64,000 nt of DNA from Astrobacterium formosum (GTDB lineage Bacteria > Pseudomonadota > Alphaproteobacteria > Rhizobiales > Xanthobacteraceae). Location of the stretch: the NCBI GenBank assembly GCA_030848545.1, contig JAVDCA010000002.1, positions 341,788 through 405,787 on the forward strand. Direction: 5' to 3'. Each line of letters opens with the position of its first letter. Within the stretch, counting starts at the first letter, position 1. The notes below the pieces were generated by a model that saw only the letters and a program-made list of their open reading frames with translations, did no database searches and was not told the DNA's origin. Shown piece after piece: positions 1 to 9,201 of the stretch. The position numbers were made by a program, and so were the translations under genes.

Positions 1-302
1 GACATGTAGATGTGGTCGATATCGGGCCGCTCCTCGCGGTCGACCTTGATGTTGACGAAGAGCTCGTTCATCACCGCCGCGGTCGCCTCGTCCTCGAAAC
101 TCTCGTGGGCCATGACATGGCACCAGTGGCAGGCCGCATATCCGACCGACAGCAGGATCGGACGGTTCAGACGCTTGGCCTCAGCCAGCGCCTCCGGTCC
201 CCACGGCCACCAGTCGACCGGATTGTGCCGGTGCTGCAGGAGATAGGGCGAGGTCTCGCGGGCGAGACGGTTTTCGCGAAGCGATGGGGCGGGGGAGGTC
301 AT
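1..302 (-). CDS. Thioredoxin-domain (DUF255, YyaL/SSP411-type) protein, 5' part only
   Basis: N-terminal 100 residues of a DUF255 thioredoxin-fold protein; the gene runs off the left edge. The sequence reads [21 protein letters not shown] at the start, then the diagnostic redox motif CHWCH (about residue 60) and [10 protein letters not shown] (about residue 90), all hallmarks of the YyaL/spermatogenesis-associated-20 family, whose members are usually near 670 residues with a C-terminal glycosidase-like toroid. The biochemical role in bacteria is not settled. I chose the ATG at 302 because family conservation begins there. An in-frame ATG at 365, abutting the stop of the antitoxin-like gene upstream, would add 21 residues with no family resemblance. 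Confidence 0.85.
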   Translation of the reverse strand, partial: MTSPAPSLRENRLARETSPYLLQHRHNPVDWWPWGPEALAEAKRLNRPILLSVGYAACHWCHVMAHESFEDEATAAVMNELFVNIKVDREERPDIDHIYM

Positions 303-365
303 CGCGGAGGTCTGATCCTGGCTGAGCGTGCTGACGGCAATCGCGTAATGAAGAATGACCAGCAT

Positions 366-611
366 TCAGCTGGAATGCTTGCGGCCATAACCCGAAGATT
401 GCAGATGGGCCTTCTTCTCGGTGCTGAGATCGGCTGCGAGATCATCGACACCACCGATCAAGTCCAAAATGCCGGAGAGTTCAGTGCCGGCATTTGCGGT
501 TTGGATGAAGCGTTCACGAACGATGTGGGATTTCGAAAGGCGCCGTGTCCGCGCTTCGCTCTCGATCTTGGCGAGCAGGGCGTTGGGGAGGCGAATGGTG
601 AGCTTCCTCAT
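366..611 (-). CDS. Ribbon-helix-helix (CopG-type) antitoxin, apparently orphan
   Basis: An 81-residue protein beginning MRKLTIRLP, the usual first beta strand of an RHH DNA-binding antitoxin, followed by two helices (about residues 10-45) and a typical tail ending GYGRKHSS. The ATG at 611 is preferred over one 36 bases upstream because RHH conservation starts there. Antitoxins of this type are normally followed at once by a PIN-domain (VapC) toxin. Here the next frame after the TGA is the thioredoxin-domain gene, and no PIN gene is present, so the toxin seems lost or never present. DNA binding is inferred from the fold only. Confidence 0.7.
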   Translation of the reverse strand: MRKLTIRLPNALLAKIESEARTRRLSKSHIVRERFIQTANAGTELSGILDLIGGVDDLAADLSTEKKAHLQSSGYGRKHSS

Positions 612-695
612 GGAGGGAGTGTATGAAGTGATCGACAGAATCGCCATACGGGAGGTCAGACCGCAAATCGGTATGGCCGGTAATTGGGTTTGAGA

Positions 696-2069
696 ATGCT
701 CTCATCAAGTCGTGACACCATCTTCGCGCTCTCTTCCGGCCGGCCGCCCGCCGCCATCGCGGTCGTGCGCGTGTCCGGGCCGCAGGCGGGCGATGCCGTG
801 CGGGCGCTGGCCGGGCGGTTGCCGAAGGCCCGGCAGGCGATGCTGGCCCGGGTGCGCGACCCCGCCTCCGACGACACCATCGACCAGGCGGTGGTGCTCT
901 GGTTCCCGGGTCCGGCGAGCGAGACCGGCGAGGACACCGCCGAGATTCAGCTCCATGGCGGCCGGGCGGTGATCGCGGCGACGCTCGCCGCATTGTCGCG
1001 GGTGCCGGGTTGCCGGCCCGCCGAGGCGGGCGAGTTCACCCGCCGGGCTTTCGAAAACGGCAAACTCGACCTCACCCGGGTGGAAGGCCTGGCCGATCTG
1101 ATCGGTGCCGAGACGGACGCCCAGCGCCGCCAGGCGTTGCGCCAGCTCCAGGGTCTTCTGGGCGACAAGGCCGAGGCGTGGCGCACGCGCCTCACTGAGG
1201 CCCTGGCCCAGGTCGAGGCCCGCATCGATTTTTCCGACGAGGCCGACGTGCCCGAGGATTTTCTCGGCCCGGCCCGCCATGCTGCGCAGCAACTCGCGGA
1301 AGAAATTGAGAAAGTCCTCGCCGACGGGCGCCGCGGCGAGCGCCTGCGCGATGGCCTCGTGGTGGCGATCGCGGGCGCTCCCAATGCCGGCAAGTCGAGC
1401 CTCCTCAACACCATTGCGCGGCGCGACGCCGCCATTGTGTCTCCCCATGCGGGTACCACGCGGGACGTCATCGAGGTGCATCTCGATCTCGACGGTTGCC
1501 CCGTCACCCTGTTGGACACCGCGGGGATCCGCGACAGCGAAGATCCGGTCGAACAGGAAGGAGTCCGTCGGGCGCGGGAGCGGGTGGCCGCCGCAGACCT
1601 CGTGCTGTGGATCATCGATGCGGCCGCCGGTGGCGAAATTCCATTGGAGGAGCTCGAGCGCGAATTCCAGAAGACGGAGACCTGGCTGATCTGGAACAAG
1701 ATCGACCTGCTCAGTCCGCTCAGGCTCAAGTCGTTGAATTCAATCATTTATCGGCTGGATTACCGGTCTCATTTCGTCTCCACCCGTAGTCACGTGGGCA
1801 TCGACGACCTCTTCAAAGGACTGTCCGCTCTGGCGTCCCACTTCGTCGGCGCGGGCGAACCCGCCATGGTGACCCGGGAGCGCCATCGACGGGCCCTGGA
1901 AGAAGCCGCCAACGGTTTGCGCCGCGCGCTCATGCACACGGAGGGGCAGGAGGATCTCGTGGCCGAGGATTTGCGGCTTGCCGCGCGATCGCTGGCCCGG
2001 CTCACCGGCCGGATCGACGTTGAGGATATTTTGGACGTCATTTTTCGCGATTTCTGCATCGGCAAGTGA
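696..2069 (+). CDS. mnmE: tRNA modification GTPase MnmE (TrmE)
   Basis: 457-residue GTPase that works with MnmG to install the carboxymethylaminomethyl group on the wobble uridine (U34) of certain tRNAs. Order of parts: N-terminal folate-binding domain (1-120), helical domain, inserted G domain with G1 [10 protein letters not shown] (about 226), GTTRD (about 253), DTAG (about 276) and NKID (about 333), and the diagnostic C-terminal CIGK that ends the protein with the catalytic-site cysteine. The ATG at 696 is chosen; an in-frame TTG at 684 would add four residues. Its partner mnmG lies 2 kb downstream, separated by a chemoreceptor gene. Confidence 0.97.
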   Translation: MLSSSRDTIFALSSGRPPAAIAVVRVSGPQAGDAVRALAGRLPKARQAMLARVRDPASDDTIDQAVVLWFPGPASETGEDTAEIQLHGGRAVIAATLAALSRVPGCRPAEAGEFTRRAFENGKLDLTRVEGLADLIGAETDAQRRQALRQLQGLLGDKAEAWRTRLTEALAQVEARIDFSDEADVPEDFLGPARHAAQQLAEEIEKVLADGRRGERLRDGLVVAIAGAPNAGKSSLLNTIARRDAAIVSPHAGTTRDVIEVHLDLDGCPVTLLDTAGIRDSEDPVEQEGVRRARERVAAADLVLWIIDAAAGGEIPLEELEREFQKTETWLIWNKIDLLSPLRLKSLNSIIYRLDYRSHFVSTRSHVGIDDLFKGLSALASHFVGAGEPAMVTRERHRRALEEAANGLRRALMHTEGQEDLVAEDLRLAARSLARLTGRIDVEDILDVIFRDFCIGK

Positions 2070-2186
2070 GGCAGCGCAAAACGTCGTGGAGTGGTGACCA
2101 GGTAGGCATCGTTAAGGAGGAATTAGCGCTTTCGCCACAAAGTGGAGAGCGCAGCAGATTTCTCCAACGAAGAGGCGGAGCCCCCG

Positions 2187-3935
2187 ATGCCGGCGACCTC
2201 GTCCCATGTGAAGCCAATTGCCGACGACTTCCAGGATCTGCAGGACGACGGAGCTGCAAGGCGAGCAGGCGAACGCAGCTTGGTGGCGAGCGAGGCCATC
2301 GACCTGCTCGAAGCCGATCTCGCCATGATGATCCGGCAAGTGGAGAAGGAAGCCGGCGCGGTGTCGCAGAATATCCGCAAGTCCGGCCAGGCGCTGGACG
2401 CCATCCGGATGCGCACCGAGACGCTGGCCGGCAAGGCCCGGGCTGCCAATGACGACGCCGCCGCACTCGCCAAGGCGAGCGGCGCCCTGGCGCAGTCCAC
2501 CGAGCAGATCGGGCAGAAGCTGCGCGAGGCCGGGGCCATGACGGCCGATGCGGCCGGCGCCGCCGAACTGGCGTGCAAAAGCGTCGTCGGCCTGGAGAAC
2601 TCGTCTGCCGATATCGGCAATGTGGTGGGGCTGATCGCGACCATCGCCAAGCAGACGAACCTATTGGCGCTCAACGCCACCATCGAGGCGGCACGAGCCG
2701 GCGTCGCCGGCCGCGGCTTCGCGGTCGTGGCCGCCGAGGTCAAGGCCTTGTCGGTGCAAACCCATCAGGCGACCGAGGAGATCACCCGGAAAATCGCATC
2801 GCTTCAGCAGGATGCCGGCTCGTCGATCCAATCCGTGCAACGCATCACCGGCGTCGTCGAGGCATTGCGGCCAGTGTTTTCCGCGGTCGCCGATGCGGTC
2901 GACCGGCAGATCGCGACCACCAATCAGTTGTCGCACAGCGCCGTCGAGACGTCGTCGTTCGTCGGTTCGGTGTCCGAAGGGGCGACCGATATCGAGAAGG
3001 AGGCCGGCAGCGCCGTCGCCCACGGAGAGGAAGTGGACGAGCATGGCCGGCAGGTGGCCGCCATGGCGAAGAAGCTCAAGGAACGCTTCGTCATCTTCCT
3101 GCGCCAGACCGAGGTCGGCGACCGGCGGCAGCACGACCGTCTGCCCTGCGATATCGACGTCGTATTGCGCACGTCGCGGGGCGGTTTGCGCGGGCGGACC
3201 GCCGACTTGTCCGAGGGCGGGCTGCTGCTGCGACTGGACGGCGCTGAGGCCCGGACCGCCGACCTGGTGGGCATGGTCGAGGCGGACATCGCCGCCATCG
3301 GCCATTGCCGGCTGCGGGCGGTCGGAACGTCGGCGCTCGGCATGCACTTCGCTTTTGCGGGGCTCGGCGACGCCGAGCGGGCGGCGCTCCTGGCCAAGCT
3401 GGCGGCGATCCGGACCGAAAACGAGGTCTTCATCGGGCGCGCCGAGAAGGCAGCGGCGGCCATCTCGGCGGCCCTGGAAGCAGCCGTCAATTCTGGCAAG
3501 CTCGGCCGCGACGCCCTGTTCGACAATGATTATGTGCCGATCGGCGGCACCAATCCGGTGCAGTTGCGCACCCGCTTCCTGGACTGCGTGGAGGCGATCC
3601 TGCCGGCCATCCAGGAGCCGCTGCTGGCAGGCGACCCCCGCATGGTGTTTTGCGCCGCCGTGGACCGCAACGGCTATCTGCCGGTCCATAATCGGGTCTA
3701 CTCGCAACCCCAGCGGCCGGGCGATGTCGCCTGGAATACGGCGAACTGCCGCAACCGACGCATTTTCGACGATCGTGCCGGCTTGGCAGCGGCACGGAAC
3801 ACACGGCCCTATCTGCTGCAGAACTATCCTCGCGACATGGGCAACGGCGTCACCATCATGATGCAAGAGATCGACGCTCCCATCCGGGTGTTCGGACGAT
3901 ATTGGGGCGGGTTCCGGACGGCTTACAAGCTGTGA
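2187..3935 (+). CDS. Soluble methyl-accepting chemotaxis protein with PilZ domain and C-terminal sensor domain
   Basis: About 582 residues with no membrane segment. Order: N-terminal coiled coil; MCP signalling core whose hairpin tip reads [20 protein letters not shown] (about 155-175); a PilZ domain (about 310-410) with both c-di-GMP motifs, RRQHDR and DLSEGG; then a C-terminal sensor-like domain (about 420-582) with the [21 protein letters not shown] and [11 protein letters not shown] blocks seen at the C-terminus of many alphaproteobacterial chemoreceptors. It probably signals from the cytoplasm to CheA and may integrate c-di-GMP. The ATG at 2187 has a GAGGCGGAG ribosome site; an in-frame GTG at 2142 is an alternative. 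It interrupts the common mnmE-mnmG pairing. Confidence 0.88.
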   Translation: MPATSSHVKPIADDFQDLQDDGAARRAGERSLVASEAIDLLEADLAMMIRQVEKEAGAVSQNIRKSGQALDAIRMRTETLAGKARAANDDAAALAKASGALAQSTEQIGQKLREAGAMTADAAGAAELACKSVVGLENSSADIGNVVGLIATIAKQTNLLALNATIEAARAGVAGRGFAVVAAEVKALSVQTHQATEEITRKIASLQQDAGSSIQSVQRITGVVEALRPVFSAVADAVDRQIATTNQLSHSAVETSSFVGSVSEGATDIEKEAGSAVAHGEEVDEHGRQVAAMAKKLKERFVIFLRQTEVGDRRQHDRLPCDIDVVLRTSRGGLRGRTADLSEGGLLLRLDGAEARTADLVGMVEADIAAIGHCRLRAVGTSALGMHFAFAGLGDAERAALLAKLAAIRTENEVFIGRAEKAAAAISAALEAAVNSGKLGRDALFDNDYVPIGGTNPVQLRTRFLDCVEAILPAIQEPLLAGDPRMVFCAAVDRNGYLPVHNRVYSQPQRPGDVAWNTANCRNRRIFDDRAGLAAARNTRPYLLQNYPRDMGNGVTIMMQEIDAPIRVFGRYWGGFRTAYKL

Positions 3936-3972
3936 ATCAATCACCTCAATTTTGAAGCTTCCGCCACCGCGA

Positions 3973-3988
3973 TGTTTCACGTGAAACA
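3973..3988. promoter_or_regulatory. parS: parS centromere site 1
   Basis: TGTTTCACGTGAAACA, a perfect 16-bp palindrome identical to the bacterial parS consensus bound by ParB. It lies in the 142-bp gap between the chemoreceptor gene and mnmG, 3.8 kb from parB. Confidence 0.95.
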
Positions 3989-4077
3989 TCGCCCCAATGT
4001 GACTCGCAGGCCCGTTGGCGGCCGGGGCGGTCCTGCTATAGATAGCCGGGACTTCCGTTCAAGCGAGCGACCCCTGA

Positions 4078-5940
4078 ATGCGGCCTTCCTACGATGTCAT
4101 CGTCATTGGCGGCGGCCATGCCGGCTGCGAGGCTGCGGCGGCGGCTGCCCGCATGGGCGCCTGCACCGCCCTGGTGACGCACCGGTTTTCGACCGTGGGG
4201 GCGATGTCGTGCAATCCCGCCATCGGGGGGTTGGGCAAGGGCCATCTGGTGCGGGAGATCGATGCCCTCGACGGCCTCATGGGCCGGGTGGCTGACCAGG
4301 GCGGCATCCAGTTCCGCGTCCTCAATCGTCGCAAGGGTCCGGCGGTGCGCGGCCCGCGGACCCAGGCCGACCGCAAGCTCTATGCGGCGGCCATGCAGCA
4401 GGCCATCCGGGAGACCGCCGGCCTCGCCGTCATCGAGGCCGAGGCGGACGACCTGATCGTGACCGACGGGCGGGTCACCGGCGTACGGCTCGGCGATGGC
4501 CGTGAGATAGGAGCCGGCGCGGTGGTGCTGACCACCGGGACCTTCCTGCGCGGCCTCATCCATATCGGTGAAAGGCAGATTCCGGCCGGCCGGGTCGGCG
4601 AGGGGCCGGCCATGGGGTTGTCGGCGACCCTGGAGCGTTGCGGTTTTGCCCTCAGGCGGCTGAAGACCGGCACGCCGCCGCGTCTCGACGGCACCACCAT
4701 CGAGTGGTCGGCATTGGAGATGCAGCCCGGAGATGATCCCCCGGAACCGTTCTCGGTGCTGACCGAGCGCATCACCAATCCCCAGATCCAGTGCGCCATC
4801 ACCAGGACCACGGCGGCGACCCACGCGGTCATCCGCGCCAACGTCCACCGTTCGCCCATGTATTCGGGCCAGATTCAGAGCCGCGGGCCCCGTTACTGCC
4901 CCTCCATCGAGGACAAGATCGTCCGCTTCGGCGAGCGCGACGGCCACCAGATCTTCCTGGAGCCGGAAGGGCTTGACGACCCGACCGTCTATCCCAACGG
5001 GATTTCCACTTCGCTGCCGGAGGACGTCCAGAAGGCCGTGGTGGCGAGCATTCCGGGGCTCGAGAAGACGCGGATCATCCGTCCCGGCTATGCCATCGAA
5101 TACGACCATGTGGACCCGCGCGAGCTCGCCCCGACCCTGGAAACCAGGCGCGTGGGGGGGCTTTTCCTGGCCGGCCAGATCAACGGCACCACCGGTTACG
5201 AGGAGGCGGCGGCCCAGGGCCTGGTGGCGGGGCTCAACGCGGCGGTTCGGGCCGGGCAGGGGGCGGCGATCACCTTCGACCGCTCCGAAGGCTATGTCGG
5301 CGTGATGATCGACGATCTGGTCACCCGCGGGGTCAGCGAGCCCTACCGCATGTTCACGTCGCGGGCCGAATACCGGCTGACGCTGCGGGCCGATAATGCC
5401 GACCAGCGCCTTACTGCCCGCGGCATCGCGCTCGGTTGCGTCGGTGCGCGCCGCCGGGCGCTGTTCGATGCCAAGATGAAGGCCCTGGAAGACGCGAGGG
5501 CGTTCGCCAAGTCGGTCGCGGTCACGCCGACCGAGGCCGGCCGGTACGGCCTCGCCCTGAACAAGGACGGCCAGCGCCGCACCGCCTTCGATCTCCTGTC
5601 ATATCCGGACGTGGGCCTCGCCGACGTTGCGCGTATCTGGCCGCAGATCGCCGACATCGCCCCGGCAATCGCGGAGCAGCTGGAGATCGACGCCAAATAC
5701 GCCGTTTATCTCGACCGTCAGGCCGCCGACATCGCCGCCTACCGCCGCGACGAAAGCCTGATGCTGCCGGACGACATCGACTACGCCGAGGTCGGCGGCC
5801 TCTCCAACGAGGTCCGCCAGCGCCTGGCGGCGGCACGTCCGCGCACCGTCGGCCAGGCCGGCCGCATGGACGGCATCACGCCGGCGGCCCTGACCCTGCT
5901 CGCGGTCCATATCCGCCGCGGCCGCAAACGGGCGGGCTGA
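4078..5940 (+). CDS. mnmG: tRNA uridine-5-carboxymethylaminomethyl modification enzyme MnmG (GidA)
   Basis: 620-residue FAD enzyme, normal length for the family, that forms the MnmE-MnmG complex modifying U34 of tRNAs. The N-terminal dinucleotide-binding motif is [17 protein letters not shown] (about 11-27). [15 protein letters not shown] (about 42-56) is the family signature, with the catalytic cysteine in it; the second signature, [17 protein letters not shown], is at about 365. The C-terminal helical domain contacts MnmE. It is followed after 38 bp by rsmG, the classic gidA-gidB pair. Confidence 0.97.
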   Translation: MRPSYDVIVIGGGHAGCEAAAAAARMGACTALVTHRFSTVGAMSCNPAIGGLGKGHLVREIDALDGLMGRVADQGGIQFRVLNRRKGPAVRGPRTQADRKLYAAAMQQAIRETAGLAVIEAEADDLIVTDGRVTGVRLGDGREIGAGAVVLTTGTFLRGLIHIGERQIPAGRVGEGPAMGLSATLERCGFALRRLKTGTPPRLDGTTIEWSALEMQPGDDPPEPFSVLTERITNPQIQCAITRTTAATHAVIRANVHRSPMYSGQIQSRGPRYCPSIEDKIVRFGERDGHQIFLEPEGLDDPTVYPNGISTSLPEDVQKAVVASIPGLEKTRIIRPGYAIEYDHVDPRELAPTLETRRVGGLFLAGQINGTTGYEEAAAQGLVAGLNAAVRAGQGAAITFDRSEGYVGVMIDDLVTRGVSEPYRMFTSRAEYRLTLRADNADQRLTARGIALGCVGARRRALFDAKMKALEDARAFAKSVAVTPTEAGRYGLALNKDGQRRTAFDLLSYPDVGLADVARIWPQIADIAPAIAEQLEIDAKYAVYLDRQAADIAAYRRDESLMLPDDIDYAEVGGLSNEVRQRLAAARPRTVGQAGRMDGITPAALTLLAVHIRRGRKRAG

Positions 5941-5978
5941 GTGCAGAGGCAGGCAGAGCCCAAAGGCAGGCAGAGCCC

Positions 5979-6665
5979 ATGACCGAACTCCGTTCTCCAA
6001 CTCGACCGGCACGCACCATTGCGGTGCCGGACCTCGCCGCGGATCGCGACCGGGCCCTCGCCCTCACGCCTGTTTCACGTGAAACACTCGCGCGCCTCGA
6101 CCGCTTCATTGCCCTTTTGTTCGACTGGCAGGCGCGCATGAACCTGGTGGCGCCTTCGACCCTGCCTCAGGTCTGGACCCGGCACGTGGCCGATTCGCTC
6201 CAGCTCCTCGCCCTGGCGCCGGAGGCCCGCATCTGGGCCGATCTTGGTTCGGGCGCCGGCTTTCCCGGCATCGTGCTCGCCTGCGCCCTGGCGGATACGA
6301 AAAGGGCGGAGGTCCACTTGGTCGAAAGCATCGCCAAGAAAGCTGCCTTCCTGGCCACCGCCATTGCGGAGACGGGCGTTGCCGCCACCGTTCATCACAT
6401 GCGCATCGAGGACTTCGTCCGCCACGATGAGGTTCGCCCCGATGTGGTGACCGCCCGGGCCCTGGCGCCGCTGCCCAGGCTCTTGGAATTGACGGCTCCG
6501 CTCCTGCAAAAAGGTGCACAAGGGCTGTTTCCAAAAGGCCAAGATGTAGAGGCCGAATTGACCGAGGCCGCTAAATATTGGACACTTCAGTCCTCCTTCG
6601 CCCCCAGCCTGACGAGCCCGGAAAGCCGTATCCTGGTGGTGCACAAGGCGGTGTGGCGGCACTGA
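5979..6665 (+). CDS. rsmG: 16S rRNA (guanine-527-N7)-methyltransferase RsmG (GidB)
   Basis: 228-residue SAM-dependent methyltransferase acting on G527 of 16S rRNA. The SAM-binding signature DLGSGAGFPGIVLA is at about 90-103 and the VESIAKKAAFL helix at about 120. The start at 5979 follows two direct repeats of CAAAGGCAGGCAGAGCC-like sequence that contain the ribosome site. A parS site is embedded in codons 31-36, giving the peptide PVSRETLAR, so the DNA is under two constraints at once. Upstream of parA, as in many alphaproteobacteria. Confidence 0.96.
   Translation: MTELRSPTRPARTIAVPDLAADRDRALALTPVSRETLARLDRFIALLFDWQARMNLVAPSTLPQVWTRHVADSLQLLALAPEARIWADLGSGAGFPGIVLACALADTKRAEVHLVESIAKKAAFLATAIAETGVAATVHHMRIEDFVRHDEVRPDVVTARALAPLPRLLELTAPLLQKGAQGLFPKGQDVEAELTEAAKYWTLQSSFAPSLTSPESRILVVHKAVWRH
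6071..6086. promoter_or_regulatory. parS: parS centromere site 2 inside rsmG
   Basis: A second perfect TGTTTCACGTGAAACA, here within the rsmG reading frame (V-S-R-E-T), 2.1 kb from site 1 and 1.7 kb from parB. Confidence 0.95.
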
Positions 6666-6701
6666 GTTTAGGTATTTTTTCTTAGGAATGAGTCCGAGGC
6701 C

Positions 6702-7574
6702 ATGGACGACGAAACACATACAGGCGAAGTGGTGGCTTTCCCGAGTGAGGGGCCGCGGCCACGCGCCGTCCGCCCCCCGAGGGTGCTGGCGATCGCCAAC
6801 CAGAAGGGCGGCGTCGGCAAGACCACGACCGCCATCAATCTCGGCACCGCTCTGGCTGCCATCGGTGAAAAGGTGCTGGTCATCGATCTCGACCCGCAAG
6901 GCAACGCCTCGACGGGGCTCGGCATCGACCGCAAGAACCGCGAGTATTCCACCTACGACGTGCTCACGGCCGAAGCCTCGCTGCGCGCCGCGACGCTTCC
7001 GACCGCGGTGCCGCATCTCTTCATCGCGCCGTCCACCATGGACCTCGCCGGCCTGGAGCTCGAAATCGGCCATACGCGCGACCGCGCCTTCCGGCTGCGC
7101 AATGCGCTTGCCGCCGTCAACAGCGGCGGCGCCGACGACTTCGCCTATGTGCTGGTGGACTGCCCGCCCTCCCTCAATCTTTTGACCATCAACGCCATGG
7201 CGGCCGCCAACGCGATCCTGGTGCCGCTGCAGTGCGAGTTCTTCGCCCTGGAAGGCCTGTCGCAGCTCCTCAAGACCGTCGATCAGGTCAGGGAGCAGCT
7301 CAATCCGAACCTGACCATCCACGGCATCGTGCTGACCATGTTCGACGCCCGCAACAATCTCTCCGGCCAGGTGGTCGCGGACGTGCGCCAGTTCATGGGC
7401 TCGAAGGTCTACGACACCGTGATCCCGCGCAATGTGCGGGTCTCGGAGGCGCCGTCCTACGGCAAGCCGGTGCTGGTCTATGATCTCAAATGCTCGGGCA
7501 GCGAAGCCTATCTGCGCCTCGCCACCGAGATCATCCAGCGCGAGCGGCAGCTGACCGAGTTGCAGGCGAGCTGA
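6702..7574 (+). CDS. parA: Chromosome partitioning ATPase ParA (Soj)
   Basis: 290-residue ParA/MinD-family ATPase that binds the nucleoid and moves ParB-parS complexes apart. The deviant Walker A box QKGGVGKTT is at about 34-42 with the signature lysine, DLDPQGN (Walker A' region) at about 62, and VLVDCPPSLN (Walker B) at about 148. About 20 residues of a non-conserved, charged leader precede the fold. It begins 36 bp after rsmG and is followed by parB after a repeat-containing gap of 174 bp. Confidence 0.97.
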   Translation: MDDETHTGEVVAFPSEGPRPRAVRPPRVLAIANQKGGVGKTTTAINLGTALAAIGEKVLVIDLDPQGNASTGLGIDRKNREYSTYDVLTAEASLRAATLPTAVPHLFIAPSTMDLAGLELEIGHTRDRAFRLRNALAAVNSGGADDFAYVLVDCPPSLNLLTINAMAAANAILVPLQCEFFALEGLSQLLKTVDQVREQLNPNLTIHGIVLTMFDARNNLSGQVVADVRQFMGSKVYDTVIPRNVRVSEAPSYGKPVLVYDLKCSGSEAYLRLATEIIQRERQLTELQAS

Positions 7575-7593
7575 GGACGGATACTTGCATCCG

Positions 7594-7709
7594 ACCTCAT
7601 GGTGAGGAGCGTCGCCCTTGCGACGCGTCTCGAACCATGGGGCCGAGGCGCCGCCCGGGCCATATCCTTCGAGACGCGGCCCGAAGAGGGGCCGCTCCTC
7701 AGGATGAGA
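7594..7709. repeat. Intergenic palindromic repeat (CCTCATGGTGAGGAGCG family) between parA and parB
   Basis: A long imperfect dyad fills most of the parA-parB gap. It opens with CTCATGGTGAGGAGCG, contains CGTCTCGAACCATGGGGC and TCCTTCGAGACGCGGCC, and closes with GCTCCTCAGGATGAG. This is a familiar Nitrobacteraceae/Xanthobacteraceae intergenic repeat type. A shorter relative occurs at about 50341-50390. Confidence 0.75.
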
Positions 7710-7748
7710 TCCTAAGTTGCTGTAGTCGAGAATGAGGGTGTGGAGTTC

Positions 7749-8627
7749 ATGACCATGGCGGAGGAACGCTCGCGGCTGGGACGCGGTCTCGCCTCGCTGA
7801 TCGGCGACATGGGCGCCGAGGCGGGCGCGCAGCCGGAACGCGGGCGCGGCGCCCGCAAGGCGCCGGTCGAGCATCTGCGGCCCAACGCCCGCAATCCCAG
7901 GAGCCAGTTCTCCGAAACCGAGCTCGACGATCTCGCCAATTCGATCCGCGAACGCGGCATCATCCAGCCCATCGTGGTGCGCACGGTGCGCGGGCTTTCC
8001 GACGCCTACGAGATCATCGCCGGCGAACGGCGCTGGCGGGCGGCACAGCGCGCCGGCCTGCACGACGTGCCGATCGTGGTCCACGAGGCGAGCGACGCCG
8101 AGGCGCTCGAACTCGCCATCGTGGAGAATGTGCAGCGCGCCGACCTCGACCCGATCGAAGAGGCGAACGGCTATTCGCGCCTGATGGCGGAGTTTTCCTA
8201 CACCCAGGACGATGTCGCCAAGATCGTGGGCAAGAGCCGGCCGCACGTGGCCAATACGCTGCGGCTCCTCAAGCTGCCCGAGTCCGTGCAGGCGCTGGTG
8301 CATGCGGGCGAACTGTCGGCCGGCCACGCCCGTATGCTGGTCGGCCACGGGGCGGCGGGCGTGCTGGCGCGCGAGATCGTCCAGCACGGCCTCAATGTCC
8401 GCCAGGTCGAGGCCATCATCCGCGACGGCGTCAAGCCCGGGACGAAGAAGGCGCGCGCTGCCAGAACCCCCAAGGACGCCGACACGGCGGCCCTGGAAAA
8501 GCGCCTCACCGACGCCCTCGGGCTGTCCGTCACCATCGACCACAAGGACGAGGCCGGCACGGTGCGGATCGCCTATCGGGATCTCGATCAGCTCGACGAG
8601 GTGATCCGCCGGCTGGAGAAACGGTAA
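7749..8627 (+). CDS. parB: Chromosome partitioning protein ParB (Spo0J)
   Basis: 292-residue CTP-dependent clamp that loads at parS. The N-terminal RLGRGLASLIGD motif (about 9-20), typical of proteins that stimulate ParA, is followed by the CTP-binding GERRWRAAQRAGL box (about 91) and the NVQRADLDPIEEA motif (about 128), then the central helix-turn-helix that reads TQDDVAKIVGKSRPHVANTL (about 153-172), and a C-terminal dimerisation domain. The ATG at 7749 is chosen over a GTG nine bases upstream and an ATG six bases downstream. Both parS sites lie within 4 kb. Confidence 0.97.
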   Translation: MTMAEERSRLGRGLASLIGDMGAEAGAQPERGRGARKAPVEHLRPNARNPRSQFSETELDDLANSIRERGIIQPIVVRTVRGLSDAYEIIAGERRWRAAQRAGLHDVPIVVHEASDAEALELAIVENVQRADLDPIEEANGYSRLMAEFSYTQDDVAKIVGKSRPHVANTLRLLKLPESVQALVHAGELSAGHARMLVGHGAAGVLAREIVQHGLNVRQVEAIIRDGVKPGTKKARAARTPKDADTAALEKRLTDALGLSVTIDHKDEAGTVRIAYRDLDQLDEVIRRLEKR

Positions 8628-8642
8628 AAAATCTTGCCCCGT

Positions 8643-8730
8643 CTTGGCCGGGCTTGTCCCGGCCATCCACGTTCTTTTCCGAGGTAGTCACAGGCAAGAC
8701 GTGGATGCCCGCGACAAGCGCGGGCATGAC
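8643..8730. repeat. Intergenic palindromic repeat, GGCCGGGCTTGTCCCGGCC family
   Basis: Two hairpins flank a short centre: CTTGGCCGGGCTTGTCCCGGCCATCCACG and CGTGGATGCCCGCGACAAGCGCGGGCATGAC. The same bipartite element recurs at 19079-19167 and, reversed, at 39726-39814. Confidence 0.8.
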
Positions 8731-8749
8731 GAAGTCAAAGACCAACCCC

Positions 8750-9091
8750 ATGTCGCTCCCCGCCGCCTACGCCGTCCTCCTCCTCGCCATCGTGGCCGAG
8801 GTCATCGCCACCTCGGCCCTCAACGCGTCCGACGGCTTCACCCGCCTCGGGCCCTCGCTCATTACCGTCGCGGGTTATGGGCTCGCCTTCTTCTGTCTCG
8901 CCCACACGGTGCGCTACATCCCGGTCGGCATCGCGTACGCGATCTGGTCCGGCATCGGCATGGTGCTGATCGCGGCGATCGGCTGGATCTGGTTCCGCCA
9001 GACGCTCGATACGGCGGCGATGGTCGGCATCGGCTTGATTCTCGCCGGCGTCCTGGTGATCAACACGATGTCGAGTTCGGTCGGCCATTGA
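8750..9091 (+). CDS. Small multidrug resistance (SMR/EmrE-type) transporter
   Basis: 113-residue inner-membrane protein with four predicted helices. The conserved membrane glutamate lies in LLLAIVAEVIATSAL (E17), the residue that exchanges protons for substrate in EmrE-like pumps; the Gly-rich motif VGIAYAIWSGIGMVLIAAIG (about 60-80) is also family-typical. The likely substrates are quaternary ammonium or guanidinium-type cations, but this cannot be told from sequence. The ATG at 8750 is preferred because in-frame codons upstream come from the repeat element. First gene of the block between parB and holA. Confidence 0.88.
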   Translation: MSLPAAYAVLLLAIVAEVIATSALNASDGFTRLGPSLITVAGYGLAFFCLAHTVRYIPVGIAYAIWSGIGMVLIAAIGWIWFRQTLDTAAMVGIGLILAGVLVINTMSSSVGH

Positions 9092-9201
9092 CGGGCGGAA
9101 CAGAACCTTCCTCTCGTCGCCATGAATTCGGTGAGTGAACACGTCGCAACGGCGCGTTCCGCGCCTTTGCGATCCATCCGCATGGGGACGCCGCTCGACG
9201 T

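Noticed and set aside
6075..8666. Long minus-strand frame (863 codons) opposite rsmG, parA and parB
   Set aside because: Antisense shadow; parA and parB motifs are on the plus strand and the minus-strand peptide is Arg/Gln/Gly rich without domains.
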